A stretch of 64,000 bases of DNA from Lineus longissimus (GCF_910592395.1 NC_088325.1:8746109-8810108), one strand, 5' to 3'; shown: positions 1 through 12,087, counted from the first letter of the stretch. Program-made: numbers and translations. The notes: generated by a model from the sequence alone, not told the origin.

Positions 1-30
1 ACTTACTAGAAAATGGAAAACACAACTTAC

Positions 31-270
31 CGGAATTTCATACCCAGTAAGCTTATTGAATTCACTGCCCAGGTCGTCGAAAGAGTACGAAGTAAGAGGG
101 TATCTTCTCGACCGGCTGGCGAAATTCTCTGGATTCACTTCGTCCGGATGAACTAAGCGCGCGGCGACCGGGAACATGTCTCTGCCACGTAGGGAGTATC
201 CCTCCTTTAACCATACTGCCGATGTCGAGGGGTGGACCGGAGCCGCAAGATCCGAGCCTGAAGACTGCAT
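31..270 (-). CDS. Candidate first coding exon of an unrecognised host gene
   Basis: Read on the minus strand, an ATG at 270 opens 80 codons without a stop, ending in a consensus donor (CCG|GTAAGT, donor at 30-29). The exon is more GC-rich than its surroundings, and its codons look like ordinary coding sequence rather than transposon debris. The residues include a stretch rich in Arg, Ser and Tyr near the end (about 60-75). I recognise no domain or family. The next exon would lie outside the window to the left. An upstream in-frame stop lies shortly before the ATG, so the start is plausible but not proven. It could be chance open sequence; the perfect donor and composition argue for a real exon. 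Confidence 0.45.
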
Positions 271-788
271 CTCGCGGAATGAACCCTGAAGTGAAAATCT
301 ATGAATGTGAGGGCCTTTAAGTTGTATTACCTCGTGTTCGGGTCACGTGATACAGTCGTTTTGTAATTGAACAAGCATAAGAACCATTTAAAGTTGGCCG
401 GTTTTTTATGGCCCTGGGCCTATTGTCATTTTGGAAGATCAATTCCATTCAGCTTTTCAAACCTGAGGCAAGCTTGATTACAACATGGTTACTCGATGAA
501 TTGTGGGTACATGGTGACCGAATAAAAGTACTCTCTACCTTTGAACAATCAATAACGCTCTTACCGTGCGAAGGATTAATTGGGCGTTTATTCAAACTCC
601 AGCCGAACAATGTAACGCATGCCACAGTCTTGATTTTGCAAAACCAAGCGCTGTCCCCCGTATACTCCTAGGAATAAAACCGCGCAAATACTGCTCAAGA
701 AACCCTGGCACACACAACGCATATACAATATAAAATGTTGTCTTATGAATTTCAGTCTGCCTAGCACTGAACGGCCTAATAGACCACA
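271..788. other. No gene recognised
   Basis: AT-rich sequence upstream of the candidate exon. Short open frames overlap on both strands without family resemblance. If the exon at 31-270 is a first exon, its promoter would lie here; no TATA box or other clear core promoter element stands out. Confidence 0.4.
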
Positions 789-1180
789 CAGCAAGGTCTC
801 CCCTACGACTAAATGTTATTACTGCGAGGACTCATACAAGCTATCTTCCGAGGCAGTGAACTGCTGCCCCAAGATACCGACTAAATTCCCAGTCAAATAG
901 CAAGGGAAAAGCTAGAGCACAAAGCAAGGTCTCACAGTCTATCTTCAGAAGCCGAAAAAACTGCCCCAATATTACTGTATAGCTTTCTTCTCCAGACATA
1001 GCCGGGGAACGACCCAGATCTCATAGCCAGGTCTCACAGCCTATCTTCAGAAGCAGAAACTGCCCTAAGATTACTGTCTAGCTTTCCTTCCCCAGACACG
1101 TAGCAGGTGAGAACGACCCAGAGCACATAGCAAGGTCTATGCCTACGGTCTATCTCGAAAACAAAATGTCTTGAGATCAC
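789..1180. repeat. Degenerate tandem repeat, about 115-bp unit
   Basis: The motifs AGCAAGGTCTC, CTATCTTC and a C-rich segment recur about every 110-120 bp in roughly four diverged copies (near 790, 920, 1030 and 1125). No coding potential is seen. Confidence 0.6.
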
Positions 1181-1904
1181 CGTCGTCTGAAGGCGATTAA
1201 AAAAACTGAATCGAAATATACTCACCTAAAGGTTTAGGTCTACCATGAAACGCTATGCAGGAACTGTGAAACTGAAGTACGATCGGAGAGCGTGCCGAGC
1301 GTGACCTGTACGGGCGGTGTTCCTAACAATAATGATATTGCCGCTCTGATCACGTGCACATGACGTACCCTACTTTGGAAAAGTAGGATTGCCAGAAATT
1401 GGACGGTAAACTAAGAAACAATTGCAAGGAAAAAGAACAAGAAAAGGAAACTCGAGGACAGGGAAAATAATCTCTTGAGAAAGCGGCAGTGGCCATTAAA
1501 GGCGACTAGGGATGGAGAAGAAAATGTCCCAAGCAATAATGGGGATGATATCTTTGGCCAATATGTTTCATTTGAGTTGAAGACTGTAACAGGTGAAAGG
1601 ATAAAAAAACTCCCACAACAATTTTTTTCCTCTTTGTAGAAGCCATTTTTCTTCAGGAAATATGCTTTCCCGCTTATTTTTTTGGACACATCTAGCAACA
1701 AGTATCCACGGACTACATGAATCAGCTGTGTTGTTGTTATCAAATACCAGTGAACAGACTACAGGTTGCAATAAGTCTTTGACGTATAAGGATAATGCAT
1801 GCTAGGTTATTTCGGTTTTGTATTGGAAATATGGCAACTTTAATTGAGTGTTTTTCCTTAATTGATAGGTTTTGGCCTTTTTTCTACAATAGTCGTAGAT
1901 ATCT
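1181..1904. other. No gene recognised
   Basis: Unassigned sequence between the tandem repeat and the LINE tail. Overlapping minus-strand frames at 1411-1771 are low complexity and resemble no family. Confidence 0.4.
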
Positions 1905-2414
1905 TTCTTTTTTTTTTATTTATTCGTGTAAAATACATGTACAATATTTGATATAACATGACAAGACATTGAATTATGAACAAAATAAAACGTACATGCA
2001 TTACACTGGTAACCATGTAGGTCGAGACCTATTAAATGGCACCAGATAATATGGGTTGTGTCGTCGGGGTGACGGCGACATGCGCACTAAGTGGGCTGAC
2101 AGTTTGCACAACGGCAGAAAGTGACGAAAGTGCACATGTCGTCGACATCCAAACGATCCAACCTGTCAAAATAATAAACATTAAGGGACGATTTAAAATG
2201 CATTTTTTTCAAATTATGTAATTGGACCGGGAGACTGTTCCACAGCTTCGGTGTCCTCACCCAGTATGAGGCACCGAACGTCTCCGAGTGGAATCTCGGC
2301 TGCGCCAGTCGTAAACCGTCGCCCCTTACAGCCGGGGTTATATAAAAACGTGCATTAAAATCCAGGACATTATAATAAGAATCGTGCATAAAAATAGATT
2401 GCATTATCCTTATA
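1905..2414 (-). pseudogene. 3' end of a truncated non-LTR retrotransposon
   Basis: The minus strand encodes the C-terminal tail typical of non-LTR reverse transcriptases: an aromatic-rich stretch, then R-T-P-K-L-W-N-S-L-P followed by basic residues. About 180 bp downstream come AATAAA and a short poly-A (T-run at about 1907-1918 on the plus strand). The catalytic RT domain is absent. The right junction near 2415 abuts the end of a DNA polymerase remnant directly, so one inserted into or was deleted against the other. The clade (CR1, L2 or relative) cannot be assigned from this tail alone. Confidence 0.6.
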
Positions 2415-5400
2415 CTACCATTCCAACTTGAAGAAACCTGGAGTTCGCTTATTAAAAGCCTTGTGTTCCGCACAACAATATCTGGGAAACCAACTGAACT
2501 CGTTGTCAGACGTATATTGCGCTCCTAGATCATGGGCATGCTGCATACATTTATCGTACTTGGCTCTAAATGTAGGGTTCATGAGTGATTTCCAATCCTC
2601 TTGACTAAACGCAATGTACGCAGACTGTGTCCATTTCACAGTATTCAACGTCTACTCTGTCGAATGCCTGACACATGAAATCGTAGTAACATTCCCACAT
2701 TTTCAGCTTTGCATATCCATAAACAAAGAACCCAAGTTGAATGGGAAGATCCAACTTAATGGACTATGGTGCTCAGGTCAACTCGTGTGTATCTTGGTTC
2801 ATTTCTCTGAGTCCTGGGAATGAGTTCTTACTGATTGCTCCAGCAAATTGGACAGCATGTTTTCCTTCATTGTAATACTGCACTTTTGTATGTTTCTCCT
2901 TGTTAGAATTTTTTCTCTGTGCATCTGACACACGATTCCTAGCATTCCCAAAACATGTCAATGGTGTATATTCAAGAACTTGATGAATCCTCGTACAGAC
3001 TAGTCCATACTCCAAGTACCACTTCAGCAATGGAGTGATGATCATTATTTTTTCTCCAAACAAACTCCCTTATTTCATAACTTCATGAGTCTCTGCAAAA
3101 TCCTTCATTTGATCACCAATATCATCAATGCTGACCTCTGTATTCTTACACACGGGCGCCATTTCATCAAAGTAATCCGAGAGAGCTTCTGGAACATGAA
3201 TGTCACACTCAACAACACCAAAACGATAATATTTCTTCACTGCAGTCAATAGTTCCTCCACTGTGACAGCCTTTTTATGTTTGCGACTCCACTTAGTTTT
3301 AGTATGAAGCTGATCAAGGAAGTTTTTGATATCCCGATTTGTTGATCTCATTTTCTTCCATTGACATTCATAGATTTCCTCCACTTCATATTCGAACGAT
3401 CTCAAGTACTCTGTGGTAGCCTCGGTGCTTTCACGTAAGGTTGACAGGGAAATTTTGTTGACTGGATTTATCTAATTGTGTTTCAGTGTGAGCCAACATT
3501 GGTGTCCGTTTCCATGGAAATGTCTGCTCAAGTTTGAAATTATTCTCTTCCTTCCGCCTGTTGTAGAAACCAGTGGGCATGGACTGTGTCAATGACCATA
3601 GATAGAGGGCATTGGCATCAAATCCTACTACACTCTGACACTTCTTTGGATTTGTGTGGGAGTGTTTCCATATATACGTTTTGTCCTTCTCTTGATATCT
3701 ATTGAATATGATTGATTGACCCCCAACAATTTGACTTCGCATGTGTGGTACAAGTCTGCATCCTTTTTGCCAAAGAGGGTGAAGAATGTTCCTGTTTTTG
3801 CAAACAAGTCTTTCATCGCTAGACCAGGAAGGCTGATTCCATCTTTGAACAGATCAAGACCACGGGACACAAAATAGCTACACACTTGTAAATGGCCTCC
3901 ATGAACGGCTTTACATCTTGGTTGTTGTACCATATGAGAAAGTCCTCTATTGACGACATCTTTCCCTCATCCCACACCTTTTGCATGTTTGGATTCTCAT
4001 CAGCGCTGATAGAAATGGTCGTTATAGAAATCCCATGCGATGGTAGATTTGTATCCTGCATCTTGTCTAATTAAGCTTGTAAACCATTGATATGGAAATT
4101 GCCCCTTGCTTTCATCAATTTTGAAAGATTTCAAGAACTTTGCATAGGATGTGTTTGGTGACATAATAATTCAGAATGTCCAAAATCTTCAGTTGGTCCG
4201 TAGACACTGCTATGCACGTGTTTAACTTTTTGATAACATTTATCTTTGGCATGTCGTCTTCATCAGTATCAGTGATATTCAACAGCTCAGGGAATAGAGC
4301 GCTCCGCATTGCATTGATATCATACCTTGATGAGTTGAAGCCAATCACTGGTAATTGCTGTTTCCATCGTAGCAACTCCATGAAAATGGTGTCAATCGTT
4401 GGGGCACGTTTTTTCTTCTTCTTCTGTTCTTGAGTCTGGTTTAAGGTATCTACATCATCTGGTTCTTCAGGTACACCAATGACATCATCAGCATCAATTC
4501 CTGGTAACCATCTTCATCCTCATCATTACCATCATCCAAATCATCAGCTATTCACTCTTCTTCATTCGCCAATTCTTTCAGTGTCTGGGTAAGCTCGTCA
4601 TATTTCTCATTGACTAAAACTTCGGCTGCCTCAGCAATATCGGTCAAATACCAAACAAAGTCGGAAACTAGCTGTGGTTCACTTCCAGTAGACACTAAAC
4701 ACTTTGCTTCCGTGTAGTTTGTGACGTTGCTGCAGACACTGATGGAGACAACTCGCTGTACACTCAACCATGACAGTTTTTCCGTGTCAGTTTTGCCCTC
4801 AACTTTATCCATAAAACATTCAATGTCGTTTGTAGTTCTGTATGGATAAAGTTAGTCTTTCGGTGCTGGTACTGCTATAGCATGTCTTTCCATCTTGGCA
4901 AACACACTGCTTGGTGGTTTGAATACTCCACCCGGGAACATAAATTTAGTCTTTCCTTGACAGGTATTTTCATGTCGGACACAGTGCCAGCTCAGTAGAA
5001 AGACGCTTTCAAAACTTCGACACTTATGCGCTTTAAAGTATGACTTAAAGTCATTGATGTGAATGAAAGTTTTTCAAGAAGATTCAAATACAGTGTTGTT
5101 CTATAATTTGCAAGACTACGACGTATCAGTTCTGCTTGACTTTGCTCATTGATTGAGTACACTTTTATATTTACCTGGAAAATGTCCTCCATATTCTGTA
5201 GTTAATGCAACATAACACCCTCATAATTAGCAATGAATGTTTCCAACTCAGCCTGAGCACAATTTTCCGAAAATAACTCCACAGTAGGTGTCTCAAGCCT
5301 AGCAACCCTGTTTCCTTGATGAAGTGCCAAACATCGAAAGAAGCAAAGATTGTCTTGAATTATATCACCTCCATTCCTTTTCTTATCCAATGCATTGATA

Positions 5401-6285
5401 GACTTGTTATCCTTAACATACTGCTGTAGTGGTTCGCGACATGTTCCTATTCGATGGGTATGCAATGGGTACACGTATACCAACACATGTGTAACTAGTT
5501 CCACCATCCACTGGCTGTTTGGTCTTTGTTTTCTAGCATACTCCAAGATATCCACATCCCCTAAAATGAACAGCAGATTGCTCAATCCATTACTGTTTTA
5601 ATCAGCATAGGCTGCTTAAGGACTCTGGTATTGTTACTGGCATGATAATATCTACGTTCCTCCGTCGTGTTGTTATAGAGTACAAATCAAAAGGAATAAT
5701 TGACGTTATATCGGTGACGCTGTCCTTGATGCACTTCTCTAAATATGCTCTCCAATTCTTGGAATGATGGTGATTCTAACATGACATTATACCGTTTCTA
5801 GCGCCGTCCATTCATTCTGCTTCTGGTCTAAATCTGTGCCCAATTTTCACGATAGACTGCTTCATGTTCCGGTCGAATGAATGTTGGAAAATGTACCTCA
5901 CGCCGGAGTCGATTCAATTCTGCTTGTCTGCTTCGTTTCACCATTGGCTCCTCTGCTGGTTGTCTTGCTTGAAAACTTTTCCTCGTCTTGGATGACTTCT
6001 TACCTTCCCCTGATGTTGATGGTGTGTCTGCGGCCTTTGTTGTTTGCTTCTCATGGACACGTTGCATGTTTCGTTTCAAATTGTCTCCTCGATCAAACTC
6101 TCGACTGCAAACAGGACATTCCAATTTGCAATCCAGCTTGTGCGAACTTGCCTTGTGTCTTTCCAAATAGTCTGGGCGTGTAAAGGCTTTTTACATACCC
6201 TACATACATGCTTGCTATCTTCATTTATTTGCATATGTCGATACAGATTACACTTGCATAAATATTCTTTTGACATATGGTACAT
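2415..6285 (-). pseudogene. Decayed protein-primed family B DNA polymerase (Polinton/adintovirus type)
   Basis: Reading leftward, pieces in several frames follow the order of a large Polinton-type PolB. C2H2 zinc-finger-like motifs lie at 6285-5990. An N-terminal extension with a D-N-L-C-F-F-R-C-L-A motif follows at 5585-5202. The first exonuclease motif (D-I-E) is near 4830, and the second exonuclease region (G-F-N-S-S-R-Y-D) near 4340. Polymerase motif A (D-A-N-A-L-Y-L-W) is near 3610, and the palm/thumb segment at 3405-2415 ends in the usual K-R-T-P-G-x-F-K. Such enzymes replicate linear DNA from a terminal protein. This copy cannot work. Frames break at least eight times, the motif B segment (K..NSxYG) appears deleted near 2930, and a small deletion lies within the catalytic DTD of motif C near 2635. 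No capsid or ATPase gene adjoins it, so it is not visibly part of the Polinton at 16.9-29.1 kb. Confidence 0.85.
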
Positions 6286-6374
6286 TCAAACGATTCTGCT
6301 CTTTCCTCTTCCATGCCTGTTTTACAACTAAATCCAATATAACACTACATACAATATTTAACACATGCTTTTGC

Positions 6375-6898
6375 TAAGGTTACCACTTAACAACATGCAG
6401 GTACCACTTAACCAATCAACACACATCATGATGCAACTCAACATGTCTAGACAGGTTACAACAGTTTTATCAAGATGTCATGCCATATCTGATTTATTGC
6501 AACATCATATGACATTCACAGATAGAATGAGCAGAATACATGATTCCTTTTACGTCGGCCACTAATTTAGCCAATCATTAAACAGCAATTAAAATAAGTT
6601 ATTGACCTTTGAATTTCCCGCCTAGAATCTATTTTTACTTTCACTAAGGTACCATTTAACAACATGCAGGTACCACTTAACCAATCAACACACAGCATGA
6701 TGCAACACAACATATCTAGACAGGTTACAACAGTGTTATCAAGATGTCATGCCATATCTGATTTATTGCAACATCATATGACATTCACAGATAGAATGAG
6801 CAGAATACATTATTCCTTTTACGTCGGCAACTAATTAAGCCAATCATTAAACAGCAATTTCTTGACCTTTGAATTTCCCGCCTAGAATATATTTTTAG
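6375..6898. repeat. Direct tandem duplication, 270-bp unit
   Basis: Two head-to-tail copies, 6375-6644 and 6645-6898, both begin TAAGGT(T)ACCA and end in TTTCCCGCCTAGAAT. They differ by scattered substitutions and one short indel. They lie just upstream of the PolB remnant's 5' end. Whether they are element termini or host sequence is unknown. Confidence 0.85.
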
Positions 6899-7168
6899 AC
6901 GAATCCTCCCCGCAAATCCACCTCAATGGGGACCATAAACAACATACAATACTACTGATGTTCTTTTACGAAAACCGAAAGAAGTCTCGTAAATCCGCCA
7001 ATTTTTTGTTAACAAATCGTTTTCTGCGAAACTTTTGTGAGTCGCAAAAATAAATGGGTGCGAAAAATTGGCAAGACTCCGATTTGATCTATTGATAATT
7101 CTCTAGATTTTATGCTCTTCTCTTTTCCTATATTCTGAATTCGGTTATAATAGTATATTTTCTTTCAG
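6899..7168 (+). other. Ankyrin-gene intron, conserved intronic block
   Basis: Sequence from about 6960 (GTAAATCCGCC to GTGCGAAAAATTGGC) is related to 58880-58990, which marks it as part of the duplicated exon-intron unit of the ankyrin gene. It ends in a polypyrimidine tract and TTTCAG acceptor at 7168. Confidence 0.6.
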
Positions 7169-7267
7169 AACGGCGGGACTGCACTAACTGACGCCTCAAA
7201 AAATGGTCATATTGATGTCGTAACAGCTCTATTGAAGGCTGGCGCAGATGTTAACAAAAGGAAGAAG
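7169..7267 (+). CDS. Ankyrin-repeat exon 1 of array (99 bp, one repeat)
   Basis: The exon is flanked by TTTCAG and GTAACG and is exactly 33 codons, phase 0 at both ends. It encodes one ankyrin repeat with the usual landmarks: G-x-T-A-L near the start, the G-H-I-D-V-V helix, L-L-x-x-G-A-D-V-N at the end, then a basic R-K-K tail. Ankyrin repeats form helix-loop-helix stacks that bind other proteins. Because the exon is symmetric, it can be duplicated or skipped without changing frame. The repeat reads T-D-A-S where the sister exons have M-x-A-S. The rest of the protein lies outside the window or is lost. Confidence 0.85.
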
Positions 7268-8016
7268 GTAACGCACCAAAGCCATTTCATCAGAAACTCT
7301 CTAGAATTGAAATCATAATTTAATGATGCAGTAGGCAAAATGTTGCATACATAGAATGATGAACTGCAAACCGCCTAACTGATTGGCGTTTTATTTTGCA
7401 GATTATGCAGATATTTGCGGCGGATTTTGCTGATTTACCCAAAAATCGCGAAATTTTTCTTTTTGAAGAAAAAAAAAGGCAGTTCCTTATTAATCTGACA
7501 TTATCCCAATGCAGTTTGTATTATCTTGCCGCCCGAGTGGATGCGATCTTCCGAGCGGGACGTTTTGCCACACTGATGAGGGAAGTGCTAATGTCCGTTG
7601 CGGATGGGGTGTATCCATATTGATACATATGTTTTAGAAAATCAGCACAAGGCCTGTTTTTTATGTAGGTTTTATCACCCTGGAGAATGAGTTCTCCGAA
7701 ATGCCGAGCATCTTATCAGGCCTTCCAACTAACCGAGCAGACAGCCCTGGATATAATAGTGCTTCTTGAGGCTTGGGAGAACGGCTGCCTCACAAGAAAA
7801 GCATCCAAAATGTGCGCTTGTCGGCAATTTGTTAAACAATAAACTGTGTCTATCTGGTAACATGGACAAAAAAATGTCATCGTATGCACTAAATTTCGAG
7901 GTAAATTAACCAGTCCATATTTCTATCCTCTACATGCAGTTAACTATAGTATGTGACCCATATTAAAATACTCTATCCGCGAATTTGAGAGGTCAAATTC
8001 GCAGTAATGAAATCGG
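7268..8016 (+). other. Ankyrin-gene intron
   Basis: The donor side (GTAACGCACC, then TTCATCAGAA, then AATGATG.A..GCAAA) is homologous to the introns after the exons ending at 11753, 12186 and 13357. An open frame at 7396-7623 is intronic and resembles nothing. Confidence 0.6.
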
Positions 8017-9535
8017 ACCTTTTTATACGCCCGCTCCGGAGCGTATTATGGTATGGCGCTCAGTGTCCGTCTGTCCGTCGGGCCGTCCGTCGGGCCATTA
8101 ACTTTTCATTGTCCACGCGATTACTGAAATTCTACATCATGTATAGTCACCAAACCTGGTTTGCAGGGCACTTGTATAGGCCCCAAGAAGCCTATTGAAT
8201 TGGAGGTCAAAAGATCAAAGGTCAAGGTCACGAAGACCTGTTTCCTTTTCCACTTACCTTTCATTGTCCGCGCGATTACTGAAATTCTATATCATGTGTA
8301 GTCACCAAACCTGGTTTGCAGGGCACTAGTATAGGCCCCAAGAAGCCTATTGATTTGGAGGTCAAAAGGTCAAAGGTCAAGGTCACGAAGACCTGTTTCC
8401 ATTTTCCGCTTACCTTTCATTGCCACGCGATTACTGAAATTCTATATCATGTATAGTCACCAAACCTGGTTTGCAGGGCACTAGTATAGGCCCCAATGGT
8501 TTGCACGGCACCAGTATAGGCCCCAAGAAGCCTATTGATTTGGAGGTCAAAAGGTCAAAGGTCATGGTCACGAAGACCTGTTTCTATTTTCCACTTACCT
8601 TTTATTGTCCGAGCGATTACTGAAATTCTATATCATGTACAGTCACCAAACCTGGTTTGCAGGGCACTAGTATAGGCCCCAATGGTTTGCAGGGCACCAG
8701 TATAGGCGCCAAGAAGCCTATTGATTTGGATGTCAAAAGGTCAAAGGTCATGGTCACGAAGACCTGTTTCTATTTTCCACTTACCTTTCATTGTCCGAGC
8801 GATTACTGAAATTCTATATCATGTACAGTCACCAAACCTGGTTTGCAGGGCACTAGTATAGGCCCCAAGAAGCCTATTGATTTGGAGGTCAAAAGGTCAA
8901 AGGTCAAGGTCACGAAGACCTGTTTCCATTTTCCACTTACCTTTCATTGTCCGCGTGATTACTGAAATTCTATATCATGTATAGTCACCAAACCTGGTTT
9001 GCAGGGGACTGGTTTAGGCCCCAAGAAGCCTATTGATTTGGAGGTCCAAAGGTCAAGACCACGAAGACCTGTTTCCATTTTCCGCTTACCTTTCATTGTC
9101 TGCGCGATTACTGAAATTCTATATCATGTATAGTCACCAAACCTGGTTTGCAGGGCACTAGTATAGGCCCCAATGGTTTGCAGGGCATTAATAAAGACCC
9201 CAATAAGCCTATTGATTTGGAGGTCAAAAGGTCAAAGGTCAAGGTCACGGAGACCTGTCTCCATTTTCCACTTACCTTTCATTGTCCGTGCGATTACTGA
9301 AATTCTATATCATGTATAGTCACCAATTCTGGTTTGCAGGGCACTAGTATAGGCCCCTAGTATAGGCCCAAGGAAGCCTATTGATTTGGAGGTCAAAATG
9401 TCAAAGGTCAAGGTCACGAAGACCTGTTTCCATTTTCCGCTGACCTGCTACTTCACACACTTTTCACCCTGACCAACCACCCTTTACTCTTATGGCGGGC
9501 GTAGAATGTGCTCGCTCTGCGTAGCTCTTGTTGTA
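8017..9535. mobile_element. Non-autonomous element with internal minisatellite (about 170-bp unit)
   Basis: About seven units of roughly 170 bp (some with a short internal duplication) run from 8100 to 9450. Each carries ATTACTGAAATTCTATATCA, CACCAAACCTGGTTTGCAGG, GGTCAAAGGTCAAGGTCACG and GACCTGTTTCCATTTTCC. Unique flanks carry a short inverted repeat (TACGCCCGC at about 8024, GGCGGGCGTA at about 9494). A tandem core between short unique ends is typical of non-autonomous elements in marine invertebrates. No coding sequence; superfamily not determined. Confidence 0.65.
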
Positions 9536-11654
9536 TAATCTCATCAATGTTATGGCAACCATGATTTTATGTTTGAACTGCCTATCATTGAATATTTAAG
9601 ACAGCCCAGTAATATCCTAGACCAAATTCAAATTAAGATGTCGACCCGGTTGAAAAAAATGGGAATACATAAATGAAAGGTAAGTGGAAATATATCCCAT
9701 ATGTCTGCGGAGGGATAGTTTTATAAACGAGCGCATGACCTCGCCCTCAAATGGTCGATGAATGCTAGCGCGCGAATTTCTTTCCTGCTCCCGAAGCCGG
9801 CGGAAGTGCGCGACGTCATCATTTTGATATCATCTCTTCAACAGGTTTACTGAGGGCAGTAAAGGCAGTGTTGTTTTGCCGATATTTTAGAGGTTGAAGC
9901 CTTGCAAGCGCAATTTATGCATCACGCATGGAGGGCTAAATTAGGTCAAATCGGAGTTAACATCGGAATATTGTAATAATTCAGTCAGATTTTAAATGTC
10001 CCCTTTTGTGCACGTTGTTGATGGAAACTACATGTGAAATAGAACTAATTAGTCCCACCAGTTACTGCAAGCTGCAGGCATATGTTGTGTGGTGACAGTA
10101 TGTAGTATGATTCTGATGATCTATATAATAATACTATAAGGCGGCTCGATAAAGTGCCATTTGGGGGTAGTGTTTCGTCTCGAAATTTTGCACGTTTGCA
10201 GGTGATATGTTATCCTGATGCAACGTTATGTTTATTTTCGGAAATTTACTTCAGCGGAGCAGTAATGAGGGATTTTTAATCGGACACTGTCAATTCTTCT
10301 TACCAATCACAGAAGCCAAGCCATTGCTGTTAAGTTATGCAGGGGCTTAATCAATTACCTGCACTCCCTGTGGGGTGAATAACATTACCTTTTGAACAGC
10401 TGGCTGTAGGTGGATAATTGGAACAGCCGGTATACCTGCTGACCTGTTGAACCCAGGTTATTGTTATTTTCAATCCACGATTGCAGGTCACCTGATTTTC
10501 GAGATTTCGCGGGAAATGAAATTGTAAACAAACGCATGTGTGAATGTAAACAAAAATGTATTTTTGGTACTTTTTGGTTGCTGGACTTGGGTTTTCCCGC
10601 AGTTAGGAGCTGGGGTCAAATTGGTGGTCTATTGTTTATGCGTGCTGTTTTAGCCAGAGCTAGCCCTTGATTATGAAGGGATTTTCAAATGAAGGTTACC
10701 ATAGTCTGTTTATGTGCTCATCACAGCTTGCAATACTTGATGTATCTGAAGATGTAGCTGAACTTCTGGCTTGCCTGTCGAATAAGTGCCTTGCCCGAGA
10801 TCATGCTACATGTAGGAGGAGCACGCATCTTAAAGTTATAGTACATGTAGTGATAGTGCAATTGGTCCGAGCCATTTGGAGGCCGACATGTGAAGGCCAA
10901 TCTGAGTTATCCTTCTTCTCCGTACAAAAAGGGGCATATTGCTGACTAATGAACGAGGCATATTCACATTGCCTCATCATCTCTATCGGACTAATTGATA
11001 TACTTTTATATGCCCGCATACAGAACGCCACAGGGTCCGAGTCTGTGGACAAATGGTTGGTTTAATTTGTCTCTTCGATATTGCATTAGATTTTCATTGC
11101 AATTCAATCTATTCAAGGTATAGCCCATTTGAACCTGCCTGCGCCACGGGTATGATGCTGGTATACAATAATAGTGTATGTTGTATATTGGCCCGTGACG
11201 TAAACAAGAACAGTCCTTGTCAAATCATTTCTTTTTTGGCTTTCTCTTGTTGGGCCTGTTCATATTGCCTCGTCTGGGATAACTTGTTTCAAGCTTGATA
11301 AAGCAGTGTTTCAGAAATACGTTGCATAGCGGAATTAACTCCAGGCTGGTCTACTGGCAAACTCTGATGTAAGAAAGTCATCTATTTGTTGGTAAATTAC
11401 CGACTCCATCAGAGAATGTGTAAGTTTCACAGCCGAGTCAGAGTTCCAAATAAACTTTGTTGGAAGAGGCTATAAATCAATTTTTGGTAGATATGACCTT
11501 CATGAAGTAATGCCATGTATCAAGAACTTGGCAATTTACATATGAAGAGGGTTTATGAATTGAATATGTTCAAAATGGTATGACTTTAGTCTCTTAGCTA
11601 TTTGCATATTTCGATATTTCATAAAAGATAGTAAGTATGTCTGTCTTTTTTCAG
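9536..11654 (+). other. Long intron of the ankyrin gene, no gene seen
   Basis: Unique-looking sequence with no supported exon; open frames at 10461-11298 are not related to any family I know. The last 25 bases form a polypyrimidine tract before the CAG at 11652-11654. Confidence 0.5.
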
Positions 11655-11753
11655 AACGGCTCAACGGCGCTAATGAAAGCCTCTAAATATGGTCACCTTC
11701 TTGTCGTAGATTTTCTAATGAAAAGTAGAGCAGATGTTGACGAAAAGAAAAAG
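11655..11753 (+). CDS. Ankyrin-repeat exon 2 (99 bp)
   Basis: Acceptor TTTTTTCAG and donor GTAACAC border exactly 33 codons with one ankyrin repeat (N-G-S-T-A-L, G-H-L-L-V-V, then a degenerate A-D-V-D-E end). Phase 0/0, as in the sister exons. The second helix is weaker (F-L-M-K-S-R in place of L-L-x-x-G), suggesting relaxed constraint or decay. Confidence 0.8.
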
Positions 11754-11832
11754 GTAACACTCTAAATGTCACAGGCGTGAAATATTTAGTTTGCCGTTTT
11801 CAGAAGTGTGTTATGAATGAATGAACTTAAAT

Positions 11833-11883
11833 TGAATGAAAAAAGTGCCGTTTCAATTTTTGAAACGGCACGTTTTTCATTCA
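11833..11883. repeat. Near-perfect 23-bp hairpin
   Basis: TGAATGAAAAAAGTGCCG and the following TTTCA pair with their inverse after a 5-base ATTTT loop; one mismatch in 23 pairs. It lies in the intron after ankyrin exon 2. It could be the remains of a foldback MITE or a small structured RNA; nothing decides between these. Confidence 0.8.
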
Positions 11884-12087
11884 GTTGAAGATCATTCATG
11901 CGTAACAATAGGGAGGTCCTTGTCCTTTTCACCCAATATGCATGATGTTGGTATGATGATGTCCTGCCATTTTCATTGCATTGTCATGGATAATTTAGAA
12001 ATTATGACCAATTGTTTAGGGGGGATTACTTTTGGTGAGGTGTTTATTTCGTTAGTGATTATCGATAGTATGCCTGTTTTGTTTCAG

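Noticed and set aside
2036-2221. Plus-strand frame opposite the LINE tail
   Set aside because: Antisense to the recognisable RT C-terminus.
8100-9450. Regular repeats that might suggest a CRISPR array
   Set aside because: Units are about 170 bp and repeated throughout with no unique spacers; the setting is an animal genome.
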